From Candidatus Peregrinibacteria bacterium HGW-Peregrinibacteria-1 (lineage in GTDB: Bacteria; Patescibacteriota; Gracilibacteria; UBA1369; LOWO2-01-FULL-3), in contig PGYE01000001.1 of the NCBI GenBank assembly GCA_002839505.1, forward strand, positions 523,995 to 587,994: a DNA stretch of 64,000 nt, read 5' to 3'. Position numbers and translations under genes: made by a program. The stretch's first letter is position 1, and each line of letters begins with the position of its first letter. The notes below the pieces were generated by a model. The model was not told the origin of the DNA. It ran no database searches and worked only from the letters and a program-made list of their open reading frames with translations. This document shows, piece by piece, positions 41,301-52,000 of the stretch.

Positions 41301-42191
41301 TTAATAAATTTTTTTCACATGCTTACCCGCAACTATCGAATCATCATGAAACCTCTGCGCGGCAAATAAAGTGTTTTCCATCAGACAAGCCACCGTCATC
41401 GGCCCGACTCCACCAGGAACCGGAGTAATAAAACTAGCCTTCTTCGAAACATTCTCGAAATCAACATCGCCCACCAGCTTTCCAGATTCAGTCCTATTAA
41501 TTCCAATATCCACAACTACGGCTCCCTCCTTCACCATCTCCTCCGTAATCAAATTCCGCTTACCTACCGCCACACATAAAATATCAGCATTCACAGTGTG
41601 CGACGTGAGATCTTTAGTCTCCTTATGACACACTGTCACCGTCGCCCCCCTATTCATCAACATCACCGCCAACGGCTTCCCCACTACATTACTATGCCCC
41701 ACGACCACCACATCTTTGCCCGTCACATCAATATCATAATAATCCAGCAGTTTGATAACCCCCTTAGGCGTACAAGGCACCAAATGCTCAAACTCCTTAC
41801 TCAAAAACATCTTTCCCAAATTATAAGCCTCAAAACCATCCACATCCTTTTTCGGAGTCACCGCCTTAATGACATCCGGAGTATAGACATGCGCCGGCAA
41901 AGGCAACTGCACCAAAATACCATGCACGCTCTCATCCTCATTCAGCCTCTCCACCGTCGCGATCAACTCTTCCGTAGTAACAGACTCCTCAAAATCATGT
42001 TGAATCCACTCAATCCCCGTAAAAGTACAAGCCTTTTGCTTTTGCTTGATGTATGACAAAGAAGCTGGATCCTGTCCCACCAATATCACCGCCAGCTTCG
42101 GCTGCACCCCCGCAACTTGTAATGCCCCGACGCCACTTTCCACATCGAAAAGCATCTCCTGTGAAACCTTTGATCCATCCAGAAGCTCCAT
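41301..42191 (-). CDS. folD: Methylenetetrahydrofolate dehydrogenase / cyclohydrolase
   Basis: 296 aa. AVILVGQDPASLSYIKQKQK (YxxxK catalytic Lys region), VHGILVQLPLPAHV, KDVDGFEAYNLGKMF, VVVGHSNVVGKPLAVMLMNR (NADP-binding) and TPVPGGVGPMTVACLMENT define FolD. It supplies 10-formyl-THF, needed for purine ring carbons, consistent with lying just upstream of purF and purD. Confidence 0.95.
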   Translation of the reverse strand: MELLDGSKVSQEMLFDVESGVGALQVAGVQPKLAVILVGQDPASLSYIKQKQKACTFTGIEWIQHDFEESVTTEELIATVERLNEDESVHGILVQLPLPAHVYTPDVIKAVTPKKDVDGFEAYNLGKMFLSKEFEHLVPCTPKGVIKLLDYYDIDVTGKDVVVVGHSNVVGKPLAVMLMNRGATVTVCHKETKDLTSHTVNADILCVAVGKRNLITEEMVKEGAVVVDIGINRTESGKLVGDVDFENVSKKASFITPVPGGVGPMTVACLMENTLFAAQRFHDDSIVAGKHVKKIY

Positions 42192-42282
42192 AATAAATAG
42201 AAATTTAATAAAATAAACTCACCTTCATAATAAACATGAATTAAATACAATTAAAGTCTATATTATGAAATTAAAATCCCGA

Positions 42283-42711
42283 TTACCCCGTGCTCCCAAA
42301 TCCGCCTCTGTTTTTACTGCTCACCTCATCAACTTCATTCCATTCAAAGCGATCCACTCTCACAAAAACCCCCTGCGCAATTTTCTCGCCACGAGCCACC
42401 GTTTTATCTTCATTCGTAAAATTATACACCATCACCTTCACCTCATCTTCAGGCCCACAATAGTCTAAATCAACCACTCCAAAACCATGCGGGGGGGTCA
42501 GCCCCTTCTTAAAAGGAGTACTGCTTCTTGACGCAATCGCCAGCATATACCCTTGAGGAACCGCCACAATTAAATTCGAAGGTATCAAAACAATTTCACC
42601 CGGGGCCACCACCACATCCTCTCTCGCATAAATATCAAAACCCACCGACCCCTCCGTCTCATACACCGGCAACGGAAGTGACTTATCCAACCTCTTAATA
42701 TCAACTAGCAT
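42283..42711 (-). CDS. dut: dUTP diphosphatase
   Basis: 142 aa. All five trimeric dUTPase motifs: GSVGFDIYAREDVVV, ASRSSTPFKKGLTPPHG, GVVDLDYCGPEDEVKVMVYN, RGEKIAQGVF and the terminal glycine-rich RGGFGSTG. Converts dUTP to dUMP. Separate start about 90 bases downstream of folD's 5' end on the same strand, so order is dut, folD, purF, purD only by position. Confidence 0.95.
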   Translation of the reverse strand: MLVDIKRLDKSLPLPVYETEGSVGFDIYAREDVVVAPGEIVLIPSNLIVAVPQGYMLAIASRSSTPFKKGLTPPHGFGVVDLDYCGPEDEVKVMVYNFTNEDKTVARGEKIAQGVFVRVDRFEWNEVDEVSSKNRGGFGSTG

Positions 42712-42774
42712 AAAACTTTATTTATCAACAAACATAAGATAAAGTAAAACCTCCATAAACCCAAATCAAATAAA

Positions 42775-43803
42775 ATGTTCAAAAAAATCAACCACCTAAT
42801 CCTTCACCTCACCCTAACCCTCCTAAACGCCCTCACTCCTGAACCTGCCACCTCCACCAAAGTTTTACCTGACGAACCAAAAATTGACTTTGCCATCGGC
42901 GGACAAGCCGTTATCGAAGGTGTCATGATGCGCTCACCTTCAGCAGTAACCATCTCAGTACGATCACCAAAAGGGGACATAGTAACCCAAGAAAAAAAAT
43001 ACACCCCATTCGTCAAAAAGCACCCTGCATTCAACATCCCAATCCTCAGAGGAATTGTTGGACTTGTTGAAATGACCATCATTGGGACAAAAGCCATCAA
43101 CTGGTCCGCCGCCCAATCCTTGGAAGAAGACAACGCCACAACCGGAAGCACTACGCCCGACAAAACTGCCAGCCGGCCATCAAAGCTCGCCGAAATCCTT
43201 ACCTTTACTTTATCCATTATCATTGGTGCCGCATTTAGTTTATTCCTCTTCAAATTCCTCCCCCTCGGCACCACCACCTTCCTCCAAGACCACATCCCCC
43301 TCCTATCCGACAACTACCTCCTTTTCAACACAGTCGACGCCACCATCAAAGCCCTCATCTTCACAGGATATATCTATTTATTGAGCTTAATCCCCAGCTT
43401 TCGTCGCATCTTCGAATATCACGGCGCCGAACACAAATCCATCATGAACTACGAAAACAACCTACCTCTGACAGTTGAAAACGCCGACAAACAAACCCGT
43501 TTTCACCCGCGCTGCGGAACCAGCTTTATCATCATCGTATTCATCCTCGGAATCATTTTCTACACCGTAATACCGAAGCAAGACATCTTCCTCTTAAACT
43601 TCCTAAGGCGACTCCTCTTCCTGCCACTCTTAGCAGGAATCTCTTATGAATTACTCCGCCTAACAGCCAAATACAACACCTCAAAATGGGTGAAACCACT
43701 CACTAAACCCGGACTGGCCTTCCAACGCCTCACCACTCGAGAACCCGACAAAGCTCAACTCGAAGTAGGCCTCGAATCTCTCAAGGCCGCACTTCGCAAC
43801 TGA
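42775..43803 (+). CDS. DUF1385 membrane protein
   Basis: 342 aa. FAIGGQAVIEGVMMRSPSAV, ITVRSP-type strand (SVRSPKGDIV), ILRGIVGLVEMTIIGTKAIN, YHGAEHKSIMNYENNLPLTV and RFHPRCGTSFIIIVFI are diagnostic. About five transmembrane helices; metal-dependent enzyme fold suspected in the family, function unknown. Divergent from dut. Confidence 0.9.
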   Translation: MFKKINHLILHLTLTLLNALTPEPATSTKVLPDEPKIDFAIGGQAVIEGVMMRSPSAVTISVRSPKGDIVTQEKKYTPFVKKHPAFNIPILRGIVGLVEMTIIGTKAINWSAAQSLEEDNATTGSTTPDKTASRPSKLAEILTFTLSIIIGAAFSLFLFKFLPLGTTTFLQDHIPLLSDNYLLFNTVDATIKALIFTGYIYLLSLIPSFRRIFEYHGAEHKSIMNYENNLPLTVENADKQTRFHPRCGTSFIIIVFILGIIFYTVIPKQDIFLLNFLRRLLFLPLLAGISYELLRLTAKYNTSKWVKPLTKPGLAFQRLTTREPDKAQLEVGLESLKAALRN

Positions 43804-43828
43804 AATAAACTTAAAATTTAGCTAAAAA

Positions 43829-44527
43829 CTATTTAGCTATCTGCAAAGCACTTGCAGTCTCAACCTTCACTCCAGGCCCCATAGTCGTCGTCAATGTCAC
43901 ACTTCTTACATAAGAACCCTTTGAGCTTGAAGGCTTTACCTCCATCACCGCTTTCATAATAGTCACAAAGTTTTCACGCAACTTCTCAGCCCCAAAAGAA
44001 ACCTTTCCAAACATCACATGGAGATTTCCTTGTTTATCAACTCTCAGCTCCACTTTACCTTTTTTAAGCTCTTGAATAGTCTTTGCAAAATCCACAGTAA
44101 CCGTTCCAGCCTTAGGACTTGGCATCAATCTCTTCTGCCCCAAAGTCTTTGCTACCTTTGCCAAATTTTTCATCTGATCCGGTGTCGCCACCGCAACATC
44201 AAACTCTAACCAACCTTGATCAATTTTTTTGACCAACTCCTCAGTTCCAGCCTCAATAGCACCAGCATCCTTAGCCTCTTTTACCTTATCCTCTCCTACA
44301 AAAGCAACAACGCGAACCTCACGACCCGTACCATTTGGTAGGGAAGTAGTTGTTCTAATATTTTGATCAGCTTGTCTCGGATCCACACCTAGATTTAAGT
44401 GTGCCTCACAGCTGGAATCAAACTTGGTTGTTGCAGTCTTGACCATCAGCTCAACGGCCTCATCAAAACTGTAAAACTCTTTTTCTAACAAAGCCTTAGC
44501 TTCATTATATTTCTTTCCGTGTTTCAT
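43829..44527 (-). CDS. rplA: 50S ribosomal protein L1
   Basis: 232 aa from ATG at 44527 (MKHGKKYNEAKALLEKEFYS); upstream in-frame codons to 44575 are excess. Signatures VDPRQADQNIRTTTSLPNGT, AVATPDQMKNLAKVAKTLGQ, RLMPSPKAGTVTVDFAKTIQ and GSYVRSVTLTTTMGPGVKV. Forms the L1 stalk and releases tRNA. Overlapping leader region with rplK upstream on the same strand. Confidence 0.95.
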   Translation of the reverse strand: MKHGKKYNEAKALLEKEFYSFDEAVELMVKTATTKFDSSCEAHLNLGVDPRQADQNIRTTTSLPNGTGREVRVVAFVGEDKVKEAKDAGAIEAGTEELVKKIDQGWLEFDVAVATPDQMKNLAKVAKTLGQKRLMPSPKAGTVTVDFAKTIQELKKGKVELRVDKQGNLHVMFGKVSFGAEKLRENFVTIMKAVMEVKPSSSKGSYVRSVTLTTTMGPGVKVETASALQIAK

Positions 44528-44588
44528 AATAACTTGGGTTATGTGGTTCAAACGACTGTCAAAAGCCTCCCACAAATAAAATAAAAAA

Positions 44589-45014
44589 CTATCCTTCTAC
44601 CTTCACTCCCATACTGCGAGCCGTACCTCCAATAATCTTCACCGCTGCCTCTAAATCATTAGCATTGATATCTTCCATCTTGATCTTTGCGATCTCCTCC
44701 AATTGAGCCTTTGTTATCGTTCCAACCTTATCCTTATGAGGAACTCCAGAACCCTTTTTCAAGTTCAAAGCCTTCTTGATCAAAACCGCTGCTGGTGGAC
44801 TCTTCAACACAAATGTAAAGCTTCTATCTGAATAAATAGTAATCAATGCGGGAATAACCGTATCTCCCAAATCTTTTGTTTGCGCATTAAACTGCGTACA
44901 AAAATCCTGAATATTAAGACCATGAGGTCCTAACGCCGTACCTACCGGAGGTGCTGGGTTCGCTTTCCCCGCCGGAATTTGCAATTTTACAATCGCTGCT
45001 ACTTCTTTAGCCAT
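44589..45014 (-). CDS. rplK: 50S ribosomal protein L11
   Basis: 141 aa. [40 protein letters not shown] and the C-terminal [17 protein letters not shown] identify L11, part of the GTPase-associated centre. Immediately upstream of rplA as usual. The canonical upstream neighbour nusG is separated by a non-canonical gene. Confidence 0.96.
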   Translation of the reverse strand: MAKEVAAIVKLQIPAGKANPAPPVGTALGPHGLNIQDFCTQFNAQTKDLGDTVIPALITIYSDRSFTFVLKSPPAAVLIKKALNLKKGSGVPHKDKVGTITKAQLEEIAKIKMEDINANDLEAAVKIIGGTARSMGVKVEG

Positions 45015-45106
45015 AATTTAATGAAATTTAAAAAACACTATGAGTGCGTAATGCCAGCATTTTACTTGTCAAAGGCAAAAAGTCAATTCCAACTCACACT
45101 TTTGGA

Positions 45107-45973
45107 CTAGAATTCGTAATCAATCAATCTTATCAAGTTTTTAATCTGCTGATGATACTGTTTTGGATAGGAGAAAGCGTATATTAACTGGTCGAACCTT
45201 ACAATTAGGAACGCTACAGTTTCGCGGTTACTGTCATTAACATAGAAAGAGGCACTCGCAAACTCGTTAGTCTGGTTAATGATGGTACCTAGATTCCTTT
45301 CCGACTGCGTTTTTATCGTCTCAAAAGTAGTGGTGGCATCGGCCAATGGACTCAACTCAAAAAAGTAAATCTTCAAAAAGGCCTGATCATTTTCAGAAAC
45401 GGAAAACTTCTTCAGATTCACATTGCGCAGATCACCCACATAAATATTCTTAAACAAATACCCCTTAGCATCCTCTTCACTTAGCACCGCCTTAGGAAAA
45501 CCAGCACTTCTTATCATCTCCTCGCGGACATAAACATTAACATCGGCAACACCAAAACCCACATCCTCAAAATCCGAAGCACCAATCGTTTCCGCCGTAT
45601 TAATTGCATTGTTTGCCGTCGTTATCAGATCATCAAAAATATTAGTCCCTCCCAGATCCACGGGATTGCTTTCGACGATAATCTCCGGCCCCTGATCATC
45701 TACCACAGTAATAAGATCGATCTCTCCCGATCCGTTACTTTCCTCCCCCACAAATGTAACATCCTCTCCTTCAGCTTGCGCTTCACCGGTACCTCGTACT
45801 ATTCCCTCAATAAAACCCATCTCCTCCCCCAAACTTCCCGGTAAATTATCAAGTGAGGTCCCAAATATATTAGCCCCCAATTGGTCCAATTGGTTCTTGT
45901 TAGCCGCAATTTCCATAGCAACTATGGAAACGATAACCAACGACAGGAATGTAAAAATAGTGATTTTCTTCAA
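45107..45973 (-). CDS. Membrane-anchored protein of unknown function inserted between nusG and rplK
   Basis: 288 aa. Single N-terminal signal/anchor helix (ITIFTFLSLVIVSIVAMEIA), a long acidic, disordered-looking region (residues ~35-110), then a folded domain (LKIYFFELSPLADATTTFET, RETVAFLIVRFDQLIYAFSY). No family recognised. A terminator at 46053-46077 separates it from nusG upstream. It breaks the usual secE-nusG-rplK-rplA order. Confidence 0.78.
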   Translation of the reverse strand: MKKITIFTFLSLVIVSIVAMEIAANKNQLDQLGANIFGTSLDNLPGSLGEEMGFIEGIVRGTGEAQAEGEDVTFVGEESNGSGEIDLITVVDDQGPEIIVESNPVDLGGTNIFDDLITTANNAINTAETIGASDFEDVGFGVADVNVYVREEMIRSAGFPKAVLSEEDAKGYLFKNIYVGDLRNVNLKKFSVSENDQAFLKIYFFELSPLADATTTFETIKTQSERNLGTIINQTNEFASASFYVNDSNRETVAFLIVRFDQLIYAFSYPKQYHQQIKNLIRLIDYEF

Positions 45974-46052
45974 GTGATTTTATTCATAGGAGGATAAGCA
46001 AAACCACCAAGATAATAGCAATAAAAAATTAAAAACCAAAGCAATTAATTAC

Positions 46053-46077
46053 AAAAAGACCCCTGGCAAGGGGTCTG
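46053..46077 (-). terminator. Rho-independent terminator after nusG
   Basis: On the minus strand CAGACCCC pairs with GGGGTCT followed by TTTTTG. Suggests that secE-nusG forms its own transcript and that rplK-rplA is expressed separately. Confidence 0.8.
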
Positions 46078-46107
46078 ATACATTCTATGCTCTCTACTGA
46101 AACAAAT

Positions 46108-46653
46108 TTATTTGTTTTTAATCTGTGTAAAGTCCAACTCTACTGGTGTCTCTCGTCCAAAGATCGTAATCAATACCTTCACCTTACCCTTCTCTTCATC
46201 AATATTGCTGATATTCCCCTCATAGTTTGCAAAAGGTCCGTCCAAGATAACGACATTATCATTTTCACTGAAATTAATTTTAAATTTAGGCTCAGCCTGA
46301 CCCATGTGCTTCTTAATCACTTTCCATTCTTCTGGCTCAACCGGCACCGGTATATTTCCTGACCCCACAAATCCCGTAACATTCGGAGTATTTCTTACTG
46401 CATACCAACTATCATCCGTAACAATCATGTCCACCAAAACATATCCAGGGAAGATTCGTTTCTCCTCCGTAACCGGCTCACCTTTTTTTATCACTATTTG
46501 TGTTTCCTTCGGCACAACAACATCAAAAATAAGATCCTGCATCCCCAAAGATTCAATACGCTGCATCAACGCCTCTCTCACCGCATCCTCATATCCTGAA
46601 TAAGTATGAATTACATACCAATGTCTACCTGTATCGGCTGCTTGTCTTCCCAT
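46108..46653 (-). CDS. nusG: Transcription termination/antitermination factor NusG
   Basis: 181 aa. NGN domain WYVIHTYSGYEDAVREALMQ, IFPGYVLVDMIVTDDSWYAV and RNTPNVTGFVGSG, then the KOW domain NDNVVILDGPFANYEGNISN ... KVKVLITIFGRETPVELDF. Couples RNA polymerase to ribosome or Rho. Twelve bases downstream of secE. Confidence 0.96.
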   Translation of the reverse strand: MGRQAADTGRHWYVIHTYSGYEDAVREALMQRIESLGMQDLIFDVVVPKETQIVIKKGEPVTEEKRIFPGYVLVDMIVTDDSWYAVRNTPNVTGFVGSGNIPVPVEPEEWKVIKKHMGQAEPKFKINFSENDNVVILDGPFANYEGNISNIDEEKGKVKVLITIFGRETPVELDFTQIKNK

Positions 46654-46665
46654 GAAAGTCTAAAG

Positions 46666-46860
46666 TTATTTAATGAAATTAAAGAACAGATTAAAAAGAT
46701 AATCTATCCCTGTCAGAGCCAAAACGGTTAATCCACAGAAGATTAAAACAATAATGGTCATTTTAACTGCCTGATTCTTAGTCGGCCAAGAAACTCTTCG
46801 TAGTTCCTCCAAACTTCCCTTAAGATAGCTCACCAACTGATTGCTCTTTGTTTCTTTCAT
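46666..46860 (-). CDS. secE: Preprotein translocase subunit SecE
   Basis: 64 aa from ATG at 46860 (MKETKSNQLVSYLKGSLEEL); longer readings to 46911 are unlikely. RRVSWPTKNQAVKMTIIVLI is the SecE amphipathic helix plus start of the single transmembrane segment. Part of SecYEG. Confidence 0.92.
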   Translation of the reverse strand: MKETKSNQLVSYLKGSLEELRRVSWPTKNQAVKMTIIVLIFCGLTVLALTGIDYLFNLFFNFIK

Positions 46861-46946
46861 AAGTAATTTAAAGATAAGTCTAAAAAGCGTCTTCGCTTCG
46901 ATCAAATACAAATTTATACCTTAGACTGGCAGAAAGCAAGATAAAA

Positions 46947-46955
46947 TGGTAAAAT
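46947..46955 (+). promoter_or_regulatory. Extended -10 promoter of the VirB2-like cluster
   Basis: TGG followed by TAAAAT (46950-46955). The same TGG-box arrangement (TGGTATAAT) precedes the 1587-aa gene. Confidence 0.45.
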
Positions 46956-46987
46956 ATACGGATCGAATTAATTTTTCGAACACTCAT

Positions 46988-47959
46988 ATGCTCAACAAAA
47001 TCCTGTCCAACAATATTTTACAACCAATAATCGTTGTCCTAATCATGGCGATCGCTTTAGTATTCCAAAATGGAATCTTAGCTTTTGCCGCAAGCAGCAT
47101 TCCACTCGACGGGCAGGTCTTTACCGAAAGCGGACTCCCTACTCCACCGGGCGAAGGAACCGATGGACAGGTAATAGCCGTCCAGCTCGCCTTTGGCGCA
47201 TTAAAATATGCGAAGGCGCTCACCGTCGTACTTGGAATACTTTTTGTCACAATACTCGGCCTGCAAATGGTGATGGCCAACGGTAATGAAGAGGATATCA
47301 CAAAATCCAAGAGGGGACTTATATACATGATCATCGCCTTCTTGTTGATCAGTATGTCTCAAGATCTCGCCAAAATATTTGATCAATCGGGATCGACAAT
47401 TCTCGCTGGCGGTCAATCAATTCTCAACAGGGTCAACCTTTTCTCGAAACAGGTGGAAATATTAATGGTACTAATAAAGATACTGCTTGGAGGTATCGCC
47501 TCACTTATGCTGGTGCGATCTGGAGTTGGGTTTGTAGTATCGGGAGATAGTGAGGAGGACAATACCAATTACAAAAAGGGCATATTTTTTAGTTCAATAG
47601 GTCTTATCATGATTTTCATCGGAGATATCTTCATTAATAGAGTATTCTACAAAGTGGACCAAAACCTGTATTCCGGTATAAGCGGCGTGCAGCCTGGAGT
47701 CGATGTCAAGGAAGGAGTAGAGCAGCTTGCCGGTATTGCCAACTTCATCGTCACACTGATCGCTCCTCTTGCCTTTATCATGCTGATCGCCGGATCAATC
47801 ATTTATGTTACATCCGGTGGAAACGAAGAAAACACCGAAAAAGGAAAAAGAATTATCATTGCGACAGTTATTGGTATTATAGTCGTATATGGGGCCTTTG
47901 CCTTTGTCAGCACCATTATTAACAGCAGACTTACCGAATTGGGAACAATTGTCACATGA
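46988..47959 (+). CDS. Triple VirB2/TrbC-like membrane protein I
   Basis: 323 aa from ATG at 46988; an ATG at 46946 overlaps the -10 box. Signal peptide (LQPIIVVLIMAIALVFQNGI ... AFAAS), then three copies of a two-helix unit joined by a charged loop: copy 1 with ANGNEEDITKSKRGLIYMII, copy 2 with SGDSEEDNTNYKKGIFFSSI, copy 3 with SGGNEENTEKGKRIIIATVI followed by GAFAFVSTII. The loop N/D-E-E-x-x-x-K-x-K-R/K is the hallmark of VirB2/TrbC-type pilin-like hairpins. Stop overlaps the next start by four bases. Function inferred: membrane or pilus component. Confidence 0.8.
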   Translation: MLNKILSNNILQPIIVVLIMAIALVFQNGILAFAASSIPLDGQVFTESGLPTPPGEGTDGQVIAVQLAFGALKYAKALTVVLGILFVTILGLQMVMANGNEEDITKSKRGLIYMIIAFLLISMSQDLAKIFDQSGSTILAGGQSILNRVNLFSKQVEILMVLIKILLGGIASLMLVRSGVGFVVSGDSEEDNTNYKKGIFFSSIGLIMIFIGDIFINRVFYKVDQNLYSGISGVQPGVDVKEGVEQLAGIANFIVTLIAPLAFIMLIAGSIIYVTSGGNEENTEKGKRIIIATVIGIIVVYGAFAFVSTIINSRLTELGTIVT

Positions 47960-48945
47960 AAAAACAACTCATAAAAATCGGCTCAACAATATTTCTATCA
48001 CTCGTTATTACACTTTTTTCATCAACGAGTATTATTATTGCAGCCCAGCCGACAACCGACGCCCCGCTTGTCATCGAAAGCATCAATAAAGTCGGCGATG
48101 TAGTACCAAATTGGCCGGATTTTCAATTTGGACAACACCCGGATGCTCCGCCAAATTACGGACAGGACGGGATCGGTGTCGCAACCAGCCCGATATTTTT
48201 TGCCATCGATCTCCTAAAACTGGTACTGGGAACCATTGCCTTTATCATCGTAGTCATCGCTGCAATCTCACTCGTCGTAAGAAACAGTGAGGAGGAATAC
48301 ACCAAAGCCAAAAGATCTATGATTTGGGGGCTTGTTGGGCTCTTAGTTGTGCAGTTAGCCGACACATTCGTCCGAGATGTCTTTTTTGGCGACCAAGGTG
48401 AGATATTACAAAATCAAGCCACTGCCGAGCTATTTGGAAGAGAAGGGCTAGCTCAAATGAGAGGAATTATCGGATTCATTGAAGTCTTTATCGGAATTAT
48501 TGCCGTGCTTGTCATTATCTATCGAGGTATTAGATTGATATCCAGCGTTGGGGATGAAAACGAGCTTACTACCACCAAGCGACACTTAGTCTTTGCGGTC
48601 GGAGGACTTATCCTGGTTATTCTCTCTGAGGTGATTATCCGCGGAGTTATTTTCCCAGATGCCGGAGCAGCACTTCCCGACACTCAGCGCTTCAGTTTTG
48701 TTGTAGTTGGCCTTGCCAACTTTATGGCTGGATTTATTGCGCTTTTTGCCTTTGTGATGCTTGTTTATGGCGGATATCGTTATGTCACCATGCCCTTCAA
48801 CGAACAAGAAACTGAAAAGGTCAAAAAAATCGTTGTAGCCGCCATTATAGGAATTATTATTGCCATGGGAGCTTTCGCCTTTGTGAACACCGTAATCAGG
48901 CTGGATGACGCCCCCGACATCCCCGGAGAAGAAACACCAGTCTAA
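47956..48945 (+). CDS. Triple VirB2/TrbC-like membrane protein II
   Basis: 329 aa, same plan as its neighbour: signal peptide (FLSLVITLFSSTSIIIAAQP) and three two-helix units with loops NSEEEYTKAKRSMIWGLVGL, VGDENELTTTKRHLVFAVGG and FNEQETEKVKKIVVAAIIGI, the last closing with GAFAFVNTVI. Starts within the previous stop (ATGA), so translational coupling. The two probably arose by duplication and may form a hetero-oligomer. Confidence 0.8.
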   Translation: MKKQLIKIGSTIFLSLVITLFSSTSIIIAAQPTTDAPLVIESINKVGDVVPNWPDFQFGQHPDAPPNYGQDGIGVATSPIFFAIDLLKLVLGTIAFIIVVIAAISLVVRNSEEEYTKAKRSMIWGLVGLLVVQLADTFVRDVFFGDQGEILQNQATAELFGREGLAQMRGIIGFIEVFIGIIAVLVIIYRGIRLISSVGDENELTTTKRHLVFAVGGLILVILSEVIIRGVIFPDAGAALPDTQRFSFVVVGLANFMAGFIALFAFVMLVYGGYRYVTMPFNEQETEKVKKIVVAAIIGIIIAMGAFAFVNTVIRLDDAPDIPGEETPV

Positions 48946-48958
48946 CATACTCGATCTT

Positions 48959-48988
48959 TTGACTAAAATGGTGGATTCATGGTATAAT
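48959..48988 (+). promoter_or_regulatory. Promoter of the giant PKD protein gene
   Basis: TTGACT at 48959-48964 and TATAAT at 48983-48988 with TGG before it; 18-base spacer. The start codon lies 20 bases downstream. Confidence 0.7.
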
Positions 48989-49008
48989 TTCGGGATAAAA
49001 TTAAATTC

Positions 49009-52000
49009 ATGAACAAAAAAATAAAAATACTCATTGGGTTATTGGCAGCAATCATCGCCTTAATTGCCTTATTTGCAATGCCTTCAGGGGTTCACGCTGC
49101 AGACGGATGGGACTTTTTAAACTCTGTTTTCACCACAAGTGGCAATCAAGGACTTTCATTTACCGACTACCAACCAATTGAAAACCTCACTTTATCGGAA
49201 GACGGCATCAACCCAACCTTGACCCAAAATGACAGCATTCGCGGATTCGTCGTGCAGATTATGAATTTTGCGCTGACATTTCTAGGCTTATTTGCTGTCA
49301 TCATGATCATTTACGGAGGATTCCTCTACCTTGGATCCGCCGGAGAAACCGATAAGGCCGAAAAAGGTCGTAAAGTAATTCAATACTCCGTAATCGGAAT
49401 CATTATCATTCTTGGTGCTTACGCCTTTGTAAACACCATCATCAAAGGGGCCAGTACCGGAGAGGAAACCACGGGCACCAATACCGGACAGCTCGGAGCC
49501 AGCAGTAATGTCGGAGGTAGTTTCAATGCCTCGGCATCACAAGTTTACTCCAGTGCACAAGGCATACCTGGAAGATTTGTCTTCTTTGTCGAAAGTGTCG
49601 AAGAAGTTAAATCCATCGTTCTCGATGCCCAAAAGAGCACATTGAACACCCCCCCGACGGCAGGTTCCAGTGTTAATGACATGACTCGTGAAAACATATA
49701 CCTACAAAACGTAAGCTCCTTCTTAAACACACTTCGCCAGAAACTTCTCAACATGCGATCCCGAATATCCTCGTTCTCTAGCGCCTACATCCGCATCAAT
49801 GAAATAATCAATGAAATCGAGATTTTAAGTGACCAGTTGGCCAACTCCTTTCAAGCAAACAACGCCCCAGGGACCGACTATTTTGCTCCGTGGGTAGAAT
49901 TCAAGAACAACCTTATCGACCCGAATGAAAACAACACCAAATCGCTGGCACATATCTTATCTGCCGTCAAAGACAACTATGTTGCGGAAGTCATCGGTAA
50001 AATAATTGAGGTCCAAGCCATCAACCAAGAACTATTTGGAATTCAAGCCGCCGAAGAAGGCCGCATATCCGACATGTACACAGGAATGGTAAACGCCTAC
50101 GGAATCAATTTAAGCAATCTCAACTCTTCAGGAGCATCAGGACAATATTGCAGCATGACTAGCGGGGGATTTTTAGGAGCCGTTTGCGCACTCAACATCA
50201 ACTCATCAGCCACTGAAATTGACCAGGCCGGCCGCCTTCTTCTTACCGCTTTGACCAGACAAGTAGAGTTATCAAAAGCCATTGCCACGCTGGAAGCCGT
50301 ACAGGTAAGACTAAGGGCATCCACAGTGAATGGCAACGCACCACTCATCGTCAACTTCAATGTCCTTGAAACCGTTGATCCTGCCGGTGGAACGATACTT
50401 GGAAGCAACATAATTTGGGACTTGGAGGGACTGACCACAGTAGGCGGAACATCGGTTGCCACAAGAGACACCAATATAGTGAACTGCGAAATCCCGAGCG
50501 GCAACGAAGATGAAGACTTCTTTGGCACAGTATTCCGTAAATGTACCTTCAAACGACCAGGAGTATACACCGCCAAAGTCCTAGTGAAATCCAACGACCC
50601 CAACCGTTTTGTACCGGGGCAAAGCACCATCACCATTAAAGTCGACCCACCAAACACACAATTAAATCTAAATATAAACCTACCGGGACAAGAACCGATC
50701 AATGTCATGTCATACTACGAAGACATGGGGATTATCAAAACCGATCGCGACTATGTCGCTGTCACACTGGAAGAGGCCAAAAACATTGTTTTTGACGCCA
50801 GCCAGACACGAGACTCCGGCAACATAACATTCAACTGGGATTTCGGAGACACCACCACCTCCGGTAGCGGTGCAACTCAGCCACACCCCTATAATGCCGT
50901 CGGTCGCTACAATGTCACCGTCACCATGATTGATCGCATCGGCAACATTGACCGAAAAACCTTTGTCTTAGATGTGAGAAATGTCGCAGCACGCATCAAT
51001 CTCACGCCGAGCGACGAAGGATTTATCAATCAAAATATCCAATTTGACGGTACCGCCTCCACCACGACAAGTGGAAGTATTAGGGCCTACCAATGGCAAA
51101 TAAGCCGGCTTACCGGAAACCAAGAAGCAATTAATATTGGAGAAAAAGCCAGTCAGTCTCGATTTACTCATCAATTCACCGAAGGGGGACGCTATAGTGC
51201 AACCTTAACCGTAACGGACGCCACTGACAGCATCAGCACCACCCAAGAATTCACCGTTAGATCACAGCCTCCGACTGCCGTAATGGGCTTTGAGCCTCAG
51301 ACACCAAGCACACCTTCGACCATAGTGTTTGACGGGACACGCAGCTTTGATCCCGACGGCACCGACGAATTATCATACCTCTGGACCATAACTCCTGACA
51401 GCCAAGGAGGACGACGCTGGGAATGGGTCAATGGAAGCATCTTTAGCGAAACAATCGACAGCGCCAAACCAATCATCAAATTCAAAGAACGAGGTGACTA
51501 CCAAGTAACACTAAAAGTCACCGATCCATCAACAATCGGAGGCGACCTGAGTGAAGAATCTGGGCAAGTATCAGAAACCATAACAATCGATAATGTCTTA
51601 GACCTCCGCTGGGATGACACCCAAAATGTCACCTCCGTGATCGGCACCGACGGATTAGCCCAATTAAATTTTAGCTTCCATAGTGATAACGCCGTCGCCT
51701 ATCGCGTTGATTTTGGAGACGGAGAACGCGAAGACGGTGAAATAAGAGGCAGCAAAACAGTCAGCCATACTTATGAAAAAGCCGGTAAATACATAGTCAG
51801 AATTACCGCTTATGATGCTCAAGACGACGATGTCACACTAGAACGACGCTTCTTTGTCGGAGATGGAAAAGTACCTATTGCTAAAGCAAAAATATTCCTC
51901 AACGACCAAGAACTCATTGGTGATGAAGAAATAATCACCGTAACCAGAAGAGATATTCTTTATTTCGATGCCAGTGATTCCCGTAATGTTGACGGAACCG

